Of a stretch of DNA of 64,000 nt, positions 9,322 to 18,991 are shown in pieces. Position 1 is the first letter of the stretch. Each line of letters starts with the position of its first letter. The position numbers were made by a program, and so were the translations under genes. Source of the stretch: Beijerinckiaceae bacterium (GTDB lineage Bacteria; Pseudomonadota; Alphaproteobacteria; Rhizobiales; Beijerinckiaceae); contig JALJOM010000003.1 in the NCBI GenBank assembly GCA_024304885.1, forward strand, positions 654,110 through 718,109, in the 5' to 3' direction. The notes under the pieces are model-generated. The model was not told the DNA's origin. It worked only from the letters and a program-made list of their open reading frames with translations, and searched no databases.

Positions 9322-11532
9322 TCAGAATTCCATGCGGACGGAAGCAAGGAAGGTCCGCGGTGCGCCGGGCATGATCGTAAATCGGCTCAGCGTACCATCA
9401 TAGTACGTCGTGTCGAACAAGTTCCGGATATTGAGCTGTGCGGTGAGAGCCGGCCCCGGCAAGGGCAAGCGATAGATCGCGAAGCAATCCACACGTGCAT
9501 AGGCGGGGAGCTGAAACGTGTTTGCATTGTCGCCCTGGCGCTGCCCGACGACAACGAGGCCGGCGCCCAGGCTCAAGCCGGGCGCCTCTCCGAGAAAATC
9601 GTACTTCAGCCAAAGGTTACCCGCGTTGAGTGGGACGTTGGCGAGTCGATGACCCGTATTTCCGAAGGTTCCGGCTGCATTATTGTCCTTGGTGATTCGA
9701 GCATCGTCGTGGCTGTAGCTGCCGATGACGCTCCAGTTCTCGCTCAGCCGTCCCGCAATGTCGATCTCGACACCCTTGCTTTCGGCCTCGCCGACCGGGA
9801 TCGAGAACTGGGTTCCTGGAACGGGCTGCAGAATATTCGTCTTGACGATGTCGTAATAGGCCATCGTGGCGGTCAAGCGACCGTCGAGGAACTCGGCCTT
9901 GACGCCTCCTTCGTATTGGGTGCCCTTCTGCGGGGGAAGGGGCAGTCCGGTCGGCGAGATCCCTCCGGATGTGCCGAACGACTGCGAATAGTTCCCGTAG
10001 AACGACAGCCATGGCAGCGGCTGGACGACCATTCCAGCGCGAGGGCTGAAGGCTTTGTCCTCGACGCTCCGAAACGCGAGCGCTTCGGCGAGGGAGGTCG
10101 GGCTGAAGCGGCTGCCGAAGCTGGCCCAGTCGTATCGCCCGCCGAGGAGAATGTGCAGCCTGTTGTCGGCGAGCGAGATCTGGTCCTGCGCATAGAGGCC
10201 TTTCCAGGATTCGCGCCGGACGAAGTAGAAATTGTCCATGTCGCGGGTGTAGCCGCCGAGGCCGACACCATCATAGATCGGATTGTAGATATTGACGGGC
10301 TTGACGAAAGGTGACAGGCCCGAGAAGCCGAAGGCAGGTTGGTCGAACTTGAAGTAATCGGTACCAACCAAGACCTGGTGCTCGAGCGGACCGGTGCTGA
10401 AGCGACCGTTCAAGTCGAGGTTGGCCGAGACGATCTCTCGGGTTTGGAAGGTGTACCAAAGCCGTCGCACCGCGTCGCCGGTTGATTCGTTGATAGAGCC
10501 GATGCCGGTGATAGCTTGATTGTATGCAACCTTGCTGTAGCCGAATCGATTGGTCAGGCTCCAATTGCTGGAAATATCATAGGTCCAATCGTAGCCGACG
10601 TAAGCCCGTTGCTGCCTGTTCGGATGCGCAGTCGTGACTGCAGGATCCTCCAGGTAGCGGCTGATCGGAATGTTCGCTGGCCTGGTGCCAATCGCGACAA
10701 CGCCGACATCGTTGTCGTCCACGAAGATCGTGTTCTGGTATTCTCCATCGACATTCAGGCGAAATTGCTCGATCGGTCGATAGCTGATCGTCGGCGCGAC
10801 AAAGGCATTCTGGTTGGTGACGAAGTTCCGGAACGAGTTGCTGTGGACATAGGCACCGTTGAAGCGATAGGCGAGCGTGTTGTCCGCCGTGAGTGGACCA
10901 GTCGCATCGATGGTCGTTCGCGTGAAGCCGAAGGACCCGGCCTGCTCCTGGACCGAGACATAGGGGGTGAGCAGCGGTTGTTTCGTCACCAGGTTGATGA
11001 GGCCGCCGGGCTCGATGCGGCCATAGAGCATGGCAGCCGGGCCCTTGACAACCTCGATCGCTTGCAGGTTCGCGGTTTCGCGGTTGGTGACGGCCACGGT
11101 GCGCAGGCCGTTCCGATAGATGTTGGCCCCTACGTCGAACCCGCGGATGATGAACTGATCATAGAACTGATAGCCGACCGCAACGCTGCTGGCATTGTTG
11201 AGGATGGCGTCCCTGAGGCCGATCGCTTGCTGATCATCCAGCACTTCTCGCGGGATAACCTGAACCGACGCCGGGTATTGCAGGAGCGGGATCTTGGACT
11301 TCGAAGCCGCAGCGGGCTTGTTCATGTCGGGGCTGTAGCCTGTGAAGCGGCCGCCCGGCCCACCGTCCTTACCTACGATATCGATCGTCGGCAAGGTAAC
11401 CACGTCGCTTGTCGCGGTCTGCGCGGAAGCGTATGACACAGGGCTCAAGGCGAGCCCGGCCAGCATCGTCGTGGCTAGAAGCTCGTGCCGGCAGGTCGCA
11501 CGTCTCGAGCTCGAGGTCGTTGTTTCTCTCAT
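9322..11532 (-). CDS. TonB-dependent siderophore receptor (no STN domain)
   Basis: 736 residues: signal peptide (LLATTMLAGLALSPVSYASAQ), plug with LPTIDIVG, SVQVIPREVLDDQ, FIIRGFD, VVKGPAAMLYGRIEPGGLIN, and a barrel ending FLASVRMEF. KGPA..LYGR.EPGG.IN is diagnostic of ferric-siderophore receptors of the FhuA/FpvA class. ATG 11532 is chosen for its strong ribosome-binding site (GGGAGGA, six bases upstream); ATG 11565 is the alternative. It sits inside a transport operon: adaptor and ATPase are upstream at 291 bp, two permeases directly downstream. One possible reading is that the operon both exports a metallophore (MacAB-like) and re-imports the loaded form (TBDR), but no biosynthesis genes are visible. 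Confidence 0.92.
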   Translation of the reverse strand: MRETTTSSSRRATCRHELLATTMLAGLALSPVSYASAQTATSDVVTLPTIDIVGKDGGPGGRFTGYSPDMNKPAAASKSKIPLLQYPASVQVIPREVLDDQQAIGLRDAILNNASSVAVGYQFYDQFIIRGFDVGANIYRNGLRTVAVTNRETANLQAIEVVKGPAAMLYGRIEPGGLINLVTKQPLLTPYVSVQEQAGSFGFTRTTIDATGPLTADNTLAYRFNGAYVHSNSFRNFVTNQNAFVAPTISYRPIEQFRLNVDGEYQNTIFVDDNDVGVVAIGTRPANIPISRYLEDPAVTTAHPNRQQRAYVGYDWTYDISSNWSLTNRFGYSKVAYNQAITGIGSINESTGDAVRRLWYTFQTREIVSANLDLNGRFSTGPLEHQVLVGTDYFKFDQPAFGFSGLSPFVKPVNIYNPIYDGVGLGGYTRDMDNFYFVRRESWKGLYAQDQISLADNRLHILLGGRYDWASFGSRFSPTSLAEALAFRSVEDKAFSPRAGMVVQPLPWLSFYGNYSQSFGTSGGISPTGLPLPPQKGTQYEGGVKAEFLDGRLTATMAYYDIVKTNILQPVPGTQFSIPVGEAESKGVEIDIAGRLSENWSVIGSYSHDDARITKDNNAAGTFGNTGHRLANVPLNAGNLWLKYDFLGEAPGLSLGAGLVVVGQRQGDNANTFQLPAYARVDCFAIYRLPLPGPALTAQLNIRNLFDTTYYDGTLSRFTIMPGAPRTFLASVRMEF

Positions 11533-11823
11533 CGGTTTCCTCCCACCATTGCCGCTTTGGATCATGTGTGCGGGAAGGAACTATCGGTCGACCTTTCGCT
11601 CGCGAGGATGAGCGCCTTCCCGAAGCGTGAGACGGCCCGACGTGGCCGATCGCGTCACGAGAACAGCGCCGCTTGCGCCATCTCGGCAAGGCTGTTGCTC
11701 CGATGCAACACGTTGGCTCGCACTCCTGCATGAGGCGGATCAGGAGCCGAGCGGCGGGAACATTCCGCGCCGAACGCTCGCATACAGGACCTCCTGGCGG
11801 TCGAGCTCATTGGGCCGCCGGCG

Positions 11824-12549
11824 TTACGCCCCCCCTCGCGGCTTCTGGCGCAGGTCCTCGACGAGCTCGCCGTCCCGGAAGCGCAGCACGCGCTCGGCAT
11901 AGGCCGCGATATCGGGCTCGTGGGTGATCAGGATCACCGTGAGCCCCCTTGCATGGAGCTTCGAGAACAGATCCATGATCTCGTGCGACGTGTGGGTGTC
12001 GAGGGCACCGGTCGGCTCGTCGGCGATGACGATGCGTGGATTGTTGATCAAGGCGCGTGCGATTGCCACGCGTTGCTGCTGGCCGCCGGAGAGCTGCGCC
12101 GGCCTGTGACCCTGCCTGTGGCCGAGGCCGACTTCGTCGAGCCGCTTCCGCGCGAGCGCCGCGCCGTCCGTCCGGCCCCGTGGAGAGTAGAGGAGCGGCA
12201 GCATGACGTTCTCGAGCGCCGTCATGCGCGGCAGAAGGTTGAACTGCTGGAACACGAAGCCGATGTCGCGATTGCGCAGGCGTGCGAGCGCGTCCTTCGG
12301 CATTCCGGCGACCTGCTCCCCGTCGATCGCGAGCTCTCCGGACGTCGGCGTGTCGAGCGCGCCGAGGAGATTGGCGAGGGTCGACTTGCCCGATCCGGAC
12401 GCGCCCATGATCGCGACGAGCTCGCCCGCGTGGATCGTGAAGGTGACCCCGCGCAAGGCCCGCACCTTCTCGGCGCCGAGGTCATAGGTTTTCGTCAGGT
12501 CGATGCAGTCGATGACGGGCTTCGCCCGCATGCCGCGGTCGGGCGGCAT
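11824..12549 (-). CDS. MacB-type ABC transporter ATP-binding protein
   Basis: 241 residues, a lone nucleotide-binding domain of the LolD/MacB class. Walker A is GASGSGKST (about residues 49-57), the Q-loop lies in FVFQQFNLLPRM, the signature is LSGGQQQR, Walker B is RIVIADEPTGALD and the H-loop is LITHEPD. All catalytic residues are present. Its ATG directly follows the TGA stop of the adaptor gene (TGAATG), indicating translational coupling. Known members energise permeases with one periplasmic domain, which fits the two permease genes at 6846-9299 across the intervening receptor gene. An internal ATG at 12531 is a less likely start. Confidence 0.92.
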   Translation of the reverse strand: MPPDRGMRAKPVIDCIDLTKTYDLGAEKVRALRGVTFTIHAGELVAIMGASGSGKSTLANLLGALDTPTSGELAIDGEQVAGMPKDALARLRNRDIGFVFQQFNLLPRMTALENVMLPLLYSPRGRTDGAALARKRLDEVGLGHRQGHRPAQLSGGQQQRVAIARALINNPRIVIADEPTGALDTHTSHEIMDLFSKLHARGLTVILITHEPDIAAYAERVLRFRDGELVEDLRQKPRGGA

Positions 12550-13791
12550 TCAATTTTTCCCCTGGTCCGCGGCGCGTTTCGCCCGCACGATCACCGTCTC
12601 CCCGGCATTGATCTCGCCGCCGAGGACCTCGGTCGCCGTGTCGCCTTTGAGGCCGATCTCGACCTCCCTTCGTTCCAAGGTTCCGTCCGCAGCTCGAACC
12701 CACAGGGCCGTGGCCGCTTTGCTCTTGACGGGGTCGGGCGCCCCCGCCGGCTTGAAGCGGAGCGCATCGTTCGGCGCCGCGAGCACATTCTCGCGTCGCG
12801 CGCCGACGATGCGCACCGTCGCCGTCATGTCGGGGAAGAGCCGCAGGTCGGGGTTTTTCGCCCGGATCACCACCGTATAGGTGACGACACCCGAAATCTT
12901 CGCCGCCGCGAGCCGGACCTGGTCCACCTCCCCCTCGAACGTCTCGTCGGGATAGGCCTCGACCGTGAAGGTCGCCGGCGCGCCGGGCTTCACCAGGCCG
13001 ATATCGGCCTCGTCGACCTGCGCGTAGATCAGGATTTGGGAGAGATCCTGGGCGAGCTGGAACAGGACCGGCGTTTGATATTCCGCGGCGACGGCCTGGC
13101 CCGGCTGGAGCTTGCGGTCGATGACGACGCCGTTGATGGGCGAGCGAATGAGCGTGTAGCCGAGGTCGATCCGCGCCTTCCTGAGCTCGGCCTCGCGCAG
13201 GGAGACAGTCCCTTTGGCCGCTTCGAGCTTCGCCTGGGCGCTCGCGAGCTCGGCCTTCGCGACGCCATATCGGCTCTCTGATTGGTCGCGTTGCTGGAAC
13301 GAGGCGTGGCCCTTCGGCGCCAATTCCGCCCGCCGGGCGTAGTCGCGGGTCGCCTCGACGAGCTGTGCTTGCGCCTTGGCCACGTCGGCCTCCTTCTGGC
13401 TCACCTCCGCCCGGGCGATCGTGAGATTGGCTTCGGCTGACGCGGCCTTGGCCTCGAACGGCGCGCGCTCGATGACGGCCAGAAGGTCACCGGCCTTGAC
13501 CGGATGGTTGAAATCGACCTTCATCTCGGCGATCAGTCCCGAGAGCTGGGAGCCGACATCGACGGTGACGAGCGCCTTGACCGCGCCCGTAGCGGAGACG
13601 CTCTTTTCCACGACGCCGAGGCCGATCGGCCGTGCCTCGTAGGTCGTGGACGAAACATCCGGCGCGCTCCGAAAAGTCCAGGCCACCGCCGCGATGACGG
13701 CGATCGCGAGCCCCACGACCAAAGCAGGGACCAGCCACCGGCGCGGGCGGCTTCGGGCGGTCACGAGCGAAGGCGGCTTCGTCATCAGCAT
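12550..13791 (-). CDS. MacA/HlyD-type periplasmic adaptor of the export system
   Basis: About 413 residues. A basic N-terminus and one membrane helix (LVPALVVGLAIAVIAAVAWTF) anchor it in the inner membrane. There follow a biotinyl-lipoyl-like half (GQLSGLIAEMKVDFNHPVKAGD), a long alpha-helical hairpin rich in Ala/Glu/Lys (about residues 110-200), the second lipoyl half (IRSPINGVVIDRKLQPGQ) and a beta-barrel domain. This is the order seen in MacA. It links the inner-membrane pump to an outer-membrane channel, which is not encoded here. GGGAGG lies just upstream of ATG 13791; ATG 13785 is also possible. It is first in the operon with the ATPase. Confidence 0.92.
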   Translation of the reverse strand: MLMTKPPSLVTARSRPRRWLVPALVVGLAIAVIAAVAWTFRSAPDVSSTTYEARPIGLGVVEKSVSATGAVKALVTVDVGSQLSGLIAEMKVDFNHPVKAGDLLAVIERAPFEAKAASAEANLTIARAEVSQKEADVAKAQAQLVEATRDYARRAELAPKGHASFQQRDQSESRYGVAKAELASAQAKLEAAKGTVSLREAELRKARIDLGYTLIRSPINGVVIDRKLQPGQAVAAEYQTPVLFQLAQDLSQILIYAQVDEADIGLVKPGAPATFTVEAYPDETFEGEVDQVRLAAAKISGVVTYTVVIRAKNPDLRLFPDMTATVRIVGARRENVLAAPNDALRFKPAGAPDPVKSKAATALWVRAADGTLERREVEIGLKGDTATEVLGGEINAGETVIVRAKRAADQGKN

Positions 13792-13921
13792 CTCATCCTC
13801 CCAGCCCTCGCACGGCGGCACGCCCCGTTACGTTGTGACGTTTGAGGGGGCTCCTTACGTCAGACCGCAGCCGAAAAATTTTTCGCCGCTCAGGCCCCCC
13901 GTGGGATTTCTTGAGGAAAGG

Positions 13922-15169
13922 TCATGCTTCGAACGACCGTCTGGCCAGGCTCTCCGCCATGGCTTTCGCATCCCCCGGCCAGGTTCGACGGGCCGATGAT
14001 ATCCTCGCGGCACGCTTCCTCCACCAGATATAGATGCCTGTGGCGGAGAGCATCGTGATCACGACCCCGAGCACACTGACGAAGATGCGATAGGGCAAGC
14101 CGAATATGTCCGCCACGTGCAAGGCCGAGAGCCAGGCAGTGACCGTGTTGCCGCTATATTGCCCGGTCGGAAGATCCACGACACGCAGCGCACCCGAATC
14201 GGCGTCGAAAATCAGATAGGTGCGGCCGGACTTGTATCTGACATCCCGGCTGCTGCGGACGGCGAAAAAATAGACGCCGCGATTCGGCTCGTATCCGATC
14301 CCGACCGGCCGCTCGATAGTGATTTGATTGAGGGCCGCCTGCTCCGTCGCGAGCCTTTCCCCGGCCACCACGGCGGCTCGAAAATCGATGCGCGGGTTTT
14401 TCAACGGATGCGGCAATGCAGAAACCGTGCTCCAAACCGGTCGATAGTCGAGCACCGCACCCGTCACCCAGGCATAGGCGGTATCCATCAGGTTCATGTA
14501 GACGCCAGACCAGGCGAAGACGAGGAGCATGGCCCAGACCCATAACCCACCGGCGCGATGGAGATCGAAATTGAGCCGAAAGGCCCCCGCTCGACACTTG
14601 ATTCCCCAGGCAGGCCTCCACCGCTGCCAGAGCCGGCGCATTCCGGCTGGTAAGGTGAGATAGAATGCGATGAAGCAATCGATCGTCCACACCAGCGCGA
14701 CGATACCGAGAATCCAAATGCCGGCTCGACCCATCGTCAATGAGCTATGCAGCTCGTAGACGAAGGGCATCAGGTTGACGAGCCCTTGGGAAAGGTCGCC
14801 GGCCCTGCGCCGGCCGAGTTCCTCCCCCGTCCGAGGATCGAGGAAAAGCTGGTCGAAATCGAGCTTGGCGGGGTGGCCCGTTATGGGATCCTCGCGCGGG
14901 CGCATGTGCACTCTCGCCTGGTCGAGATCCTCCACCCAGATGCTCGCGGCCTCTGCATTGGGGACGAGCGCCTCCGCATGGTTCGTGAGCGCCATGAAAT
15001 CGAGGGGTGCCACAACCGGCCTCGATACGGCGAAAAGCTGCGGGTTGATCAGGCGCTCGAGCTCGGTGTTGAAGGCGAGCAAGCTCCCGGTGAGGCCAAC
15101 CATTACGAGGAACCCCGCCATGGCGAGGCCCGCCCAGCGGTGCAGAAATACGAAGGCGCGCCGGATCAC
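13922..15169 (-). CDS. PepSY-associated transmembrane protein, cassette A (PiuB-like)
   Basis: 415 residues with four likely membrane helices: one at the N-terminus (RAFVFLHRWAGLAMAGFLVM), two in the middle (near WILGIVALVWTIDCFIAFYL and GLWVWAMLLVFAWSGVYMNL) and one near the C-terminus (VLGVVITMLSATGIYIWW). Between them lie periplasmic PepSY-like segments. The LHRWAGL motif is typical of PepSY_TM proteins found beside siderophore receptors; they are thought to act as inner-membrane partners or reductases in iron-siderophore use, but the role is not settled. It starts 3 bp after the TBDR gene ends, the same spacing as in cassette B, so it is co-translated with the receptor. Confidence 0.9.
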   Translation of the reverse strand: MIRRAFVFLHRWAGLAMAGFLVMVGLTGSLLAFNTELERLINPQLFAVSRPVVAPLDFMALTNHAEALVPNAEAASIWVEDLDQARVHMRPREDPITGHPAKLDFDQLFLDPRTGEELGRRRAGDLSQGLVNLMPFVYELHSSLTMGRAGIWILGIVALVWTIDCFIAFYLTLPAGMRRLWQRWRPAWGIKCRAGAFRLNFDLHRAGGLWVWAMLLVFAWSGVYMNLMDTAYAWVTGAVLDYRPVWSTVSALPHPLKNPRIDFRAAVVAGERLATEQAALNQITIERPVGIGYEPNRGVYFFAVRSSRDVRYKSGRTYLIFDADSGALRVVDLPTGQYSGNTVTAWLSALHVADIFGLPYRIFVSVLGVVITMLSATGIYIWWRKRAARISSARRTWPGDAKAMAESLARRSFEA

Positions 15170-15172
15170 AGC

Positions 15173-17749
15173 TCAAAACTCCGCACGGAGCGAGCCAAGG
15201 ACCGCGAAGGGCGCGCCATAGGCACGGAAGCTGAAGCCCTGATTGAGCCCCGGGGACCTCGGCGCGAAGGTGACGGCATCCGTGTAATAGGTAGTGCCGA
15301 AAAGATTGTTGATGTTGAGCTGCGCCGTAAACTTGGTATCCTGAAGCTTGAAGCTATAGGCTGCCATGAGATCCACCGTACCCCATGCCGGGAGCAAGGC
15401 ATAGGTACTCGGGAATACGCCGGAAAGGTCATAGATCGGCTGCGAGCCGCGGTAGGTATAGCCGCCGCCGATCCTCAATCCCTTCAAGGTCTCGTCCTGG
15501 AATTCGTAGGTGGTCCAGAGGCTCGCCAGGTTGCGCGGCACGCCGGGCAGGCGCGTGCCGACCTTGAGCGGGTTATTGTCCTGGGTAACCCGGACATCCT
15601 GGTTGGTATAGGTCGCGATGACGTTCCAGCCGGGCAGGATTTCGCCCCGTACATCGACCTCCGGCCCCTGGCTGCGCGCCGCACCGGTCAGGAGCACAAA
15701 GCCGAGGTTCAGCGGATCTGTCGTCGGAACATTCGTCTTGGTGAGCTGATAGTAATCGACTGTGGCTAGAAGCTTCCCGCCGAATAGCTCGAGCTTGATA
15801 CCGCCCTCCCAGCTCTCGGCGCTGGTGGGCTCAGCCAGCATGCCCGGGAAGACCAGGCCGGCATTCGGGCCGAAGCCCTGGCTGTAGTTGCCGTAGAGGC
15901 TCACCCATTCCTGTGGTCGCCACAAGAGGCCGAACCGGGGTGTGACCGCCTGACCAATCAGCGGACCGTCTCCTTGCCTGGTCAAGTTCCGTAGCGTCTC
16001 GCCCGACGCGTTCGTCTGACGAATATACTGGTAGCGCGCACCCGCCATTGCATGTAGGTTGAAGGGTAATTCGATTTGATCTTGGACGTAGAGACCTGCC
16101 GTGTCCTGGGTGAGGGAATCGGCGAACTGAAAGCCCGGGACAGCGCCGGGCAGAGGCGTGCCGGGATGAACAGGGTTCCAGAGATCGATGAACGAATGAG
16201 GCGCGAAATTCCCGCCACCGGTCGCGGCGATCGTCTTGTAGAAATCGCCCCCCACGAGCACGGTATGATGAGTTCCAAAAATATCCATATGGCCCGTGAA
16301 ATCGACATTCGTCGAATAGGTCCGCAGATCCGTGCTGTCGTTGACCGTCCCGCGATTGACCACGTCCCGGCCGTCCCTGACGCCGAAACTGTAGTTGGTA
16401 ACCCAGAAGAAATATTGCGTCGCTCGGTTGAAGGCGAGCTGCTGCTTGACGGACCACTCCTCGTTGAACCGGTGCGACCAGGTCAGCGCGGTAAACAGTG
16501 ACTTTTGAAGGGCCGTGGAATTTTCGCCATAGTTGCGGCTGCGCGGTATATTGACGAAGACTCCGTCGATGAGCGGATCGGTGGGAAAGTAGATATTCGA
16601 TCGGTCGTCGCTGTATTCTGCTTCGAGCTTCACCCAGGTCGCGCCGTCGATATTCCATTTGAGGGTGGGCGCGATGAAGAAATTCTGGCTGTGGGTGAGA
16701 TCGATGATCGAGCCGAAGGGTGCACCATTGTTCTCGTAGGACATATTGAATCGGTAGAGCAGCGAGCCGTCCTCGGTGATCGGGCCTGTGGTATCGAGCG
16801 TCGTCCGATAGAGCTCGAGCGAACCGATCTGCTGTTGCAAGGAAAAATACGGCGCGTTCAGCGGCTCCTTGGTGATCACGTTGACAATTCCGCCGGGTTC
16901 GACGAGGCCGTAGAGCGTGGCGCCCGGCCCCTTGAGCACCTCGACAGCGGCGATATTGGCAAGCTGCGTCAATCCGGTGAAGGCATGCCGGAATCCGGTG
17001 CTGTCGATGCGAAATCCGTCACGATAGAAGGTCTCGGCGCGAAACCCGCGGATGAAGAGTCCCGCGGTCCGGTCGCCGGACAGATTGGCAAATCCGGAGG
17101 CCGACGTGACTCCACTGACGTTACGAAGTGCCTGATCCAGAGTAATGGCCTGCTGGTCCCTGAGTACCTGCTGGGTAATGGCTTGGACGTTCAATGGCGT
17201 CTCCATGACCGGCGTATCTGTCTTGGTGCCGGTCGTGGCGTCCTTCAACTCGTAGCTCTTATTATAGGGGTTCTGCGCTGGCCCAGCGCCACCGAAGCCG
17301 CCGTCGACGTTGATCGTTGGCAGTGCCACAGGACTCGTGTCGCTCTGTGTCCCTGTCGCCGCTTGCGCCAGGATGATCGAGACGTCGCGCCCCTTACGAA
17401 CGAAGCGGTAGGAGAGGCCTGTCCCCGAGAGGAGACAGTCGAGGCCCTGGTCTGGCGAATAGCGGCCTTTCAGACCGCGCGTCCTCATCGTCCGGGTCAG
17501 TTGCGTGTCGTAGAGGAGATGATACCCGTTGGCGTCGGCAAAGGCGGCGAGCGCATCGGCCATAGAGCCCGCGCGAATCTTGTAGGATCGAGCAACCTCG
17601 CCCACGTCCTGCGGCGGAATCGACGCTTGCGCCGTCGAGCCGGGGGCTCCCGCCGCAGAAGCGACAGCACTCATCGCCAGTGCCGCGAGGCTCGACCCCA
17701 TCGAAGTGCCTTTGCTTTGTCTCGTCCGTCGAATCCTGCGCTGCGGCAT
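15173..17749 (-). CDS. TonB-dependent siderophore receptor with STN signalling domain, cassette A
   Basis: About 858 residues. A signal peptide (SSLAALAMSAVASAAGAPG) is followed by a secretin/TonB short N-terminal (STN) domain at about residues 55-110 (SMADALAAFADANGYHLLYD, GLKGRYSPDQGLDCLLSGTGL). Then come the plug (VQAITQQVLRDQQAITLDQAL, FIRGFR, VLKGPGATLYGLVEPGGIVN) and a barrel ending VLGSLRAEF. STN receptors signal substrate binding to a FecR anti-sigma factor, which is encoded 200 bp upstream here, with its FecI sigma. ATG 17749 has GGGGGA close upstream; ATG 17761 is the alternative. The linker after the STN domain (LAQAATGTQSD.SPVALPTINVDGG) is nearly identical to that of the cassette B receptor. 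Confidence 0.93.
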   Translation of the reverse strand: MPQRRIRRTRQSKGTSMGSSLAALAMSAVASAAGAPGSTAQASIPPQDVGEVARSYKIRAGSMADALAAFADANGYHLLYDTQLTRTMRTRGLKGRYSPDQGLDCLLSGTGLSYRFVRKGRDVSIILAQAATGTQSDTSPVALPTINVDGGFGGAGPAQNPYNKSYELKDATTGTKTDTPVMETPLNVQAITQQVLRDQQAITLDQALRNVSGVTSASGFANLSGDRTAGLFIRGFRAETFYRDGFRIDSTGFRHAFTGLTQLANIAAVEVLKGPGATLYGLVEPGGIVNVITKEPLNAPYFSLQQQIGSLELYRTTLDTTGPITEDGSLLYRFNMSYENNGAPFGSIIDLTHSQNFFIAPTLKWNIDGATWVKLEAEYSDDRSNIYFPTDPLIDGVFVNIPRSRNYGENSTALQKSLFTALTWSHRFNEEWSVKQQLAFNRATQYFFWVTNYSFGVRDGRDVVNRGTVNDSTDLRTYSTNVDFTGHMDIFGTHHTVLVGGDFYKTIAATGGGNFAPHSFIDLWNPVHPGTPLPGAVPGFQFADSLTQDTAGLYVQDQIELPFNLHAMAGARYQYIRQTNASGETLRNLTRQGDGPLIGQAVTPRFGLLWRPQEWVSLYGNYSQGFGPNAGLVFPGMLAEPTSAESWEGGIKLELFGGKLLATVDYYQLTKTNVPTTDPLNLGFVLLTGAARSQGPEVDVRGEILPGWNVIATYTNQDVRVTQDNNPLKVGTRLPGVPRNLASLWTTYEFQDETLKGLRIGGGYTYRGSQPIYDLSGVFPSTYALLPAWGTVDLMAAYSFKLQDTKFTAQLNINNLFGTTYYTDAVTFAPRSPGLNQGFSFRAYGAPFAVLGSLRAEF

Positions 17750-17950
17750 CGCGTCCCCCATCGGATGTGGGGGTCTCGTTCCCCCTCACTTCATCCGACG
17801 CGGCAGGCGACGAAACGAGGAGTGTCCTCGCGAAACTTTTTTCGGGCGGTCCCTCATCCGCCCCTTCGGTGCCCTTTCTCCCATGGGAGAAGGGATCCCC
17901 TCGCTCGCTTGCGGGAGAGGGTGGCTGCGCAGCAGCCGGGCGAGGGGGCG

Positions 17951-18892
17951 TCACTCGTGCAGGAAGATCATGTAGCGGGTGAGATAGGTCGCATGAACCC
18001 CGAGCGACGCCTCGATCTCGCTGATCGCGGCCACCGGGTCGGCGGTACCGAACACGCCATTGACGCGCCGCGCGCGGAGCGTCGGATCGAGGATGTAGAC
18101 CTGGCCATGGTGATAGCGGCCGAGCGCCGAGACGACCTCGCCGAGCGGGGTATTGTCGAAGAAGAGCTTGCCCCGCCGCCAGGCGGTGGCCCGCGCCGCA
18201 TCGACTCGCGTGGGAGGCTCCGGAGCAGCATGTGCGCTGTAGCCCGTCTGCTGATTCTCGACGACGATCACGCTCTCGCCACCGCTTTGGACCTTCACCC
18301 TATGTTGCGTGACCGTCACCTGCACCCGCAATTCGTCCACGTCCATGTCGAAGGCCGTCCCGAGCGCGGTCACCGTTCCACCCGAGGCCTCGACTACAAA
18401 GGGCCGTGCCGGATCGGGCGAGACCTCGAACCAGGCCTCGCCCCGAAGAAGGCTCACGCGCCTTTGCGCGTCATCGTAACGGACGGCGATGGCCGACCGC
18501 GTGTCGAGCTCGACACGCGAGCCGTCGGCGAGCGTCACGCGCTTCGTCTCCCCCGTGCCGGCGTAATGATCCGAGCGCAGGAAGATCGAGAGATCGTCGT
18601 GAGTGACGAAGAGCACGAGAGAGGCCGCGCCGAGGGTCGCCGCGCCGATGAGCCACGACCGCCGGTTGGCCCGAGCCGGCCTGCCGGCCCGGCTCGGCCG
18701 CAGGCTTTTCACGTCCTGCCACATAGCGGAGATGTCGTCGAAGGCGGCCCTGTGCGCGGCGTCGGCTGCGAGCCACGCATCGAACGCCGCCTGGTCCTCG
18801 CGGGAAAGGGGGCCGGCCGTCTTGCGCACCCACCAGAAGATCGCGTCATCCTGGGCGTCCGCGCGAGGCGAATGATCTTCGTCTTCTGTCAT
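17951..18892 (-). CDS. FecR-family anti-sigma factor, cassette A
   Basis: 313 residues. The cytoplasmic N-terminal FecR_N region has the WW motif (AIFWWVRK) and FDAWLAADAAHRAAFDD. A single membrane helix follows (SWLIGAATLGAASLVLFVTH, about residues 78-98), then the periplasmic FecR domain (KRVTLADGSRVELDTRSAIAV and GEAWFEVSPDPARPFVVEA regions), and a C-terminal STN-like tail with RRVNGVFGTADP. It should hold FecI (18992-19492) inactive until the receptor at 15173-17749 binds its ligand. The gap to FecI is 99 bp and to the receptor about 200 bp. It is closely similar to FecR of cassette B. Confidence 0.93.
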   Translation of the reverse strand: MTEDEDHSPRADAQDDAIFWWVRKTAGPLSREDQAAFDAWLAADAAHRAAFDDISAMWQDVKSLRPSRAGRPARANRRSWLIGAATLGAASLVLFVTHDDLSIFLRSDHYAGTGETKRVTLADGSRVELDTRSAIAVRYDDAQRRVSLLRGEAWFEVSPDPARPFVVEASGGTVTALGTAFDMDVDELRVQVTVTQHRVKVQSGGESVIVVENQQTGYSAHAAPEPPTRVDAARATAWRRGKLFFDNTPLGEVVSALGRYHHGQVYILDPTLRARRVNGVFGTADPVAAISEIEASLGVHATYLTRYMIFLHE

Positions 18893-18991
18893 TACGGCGG
18901 ACGTCCTGCCTTCGAATGCACCCGCAAAGAATCGCCAACATATGATACGACGCGCCAGCCTTCAAAAAAGGGAGGTCGAACGGCAAGAATG

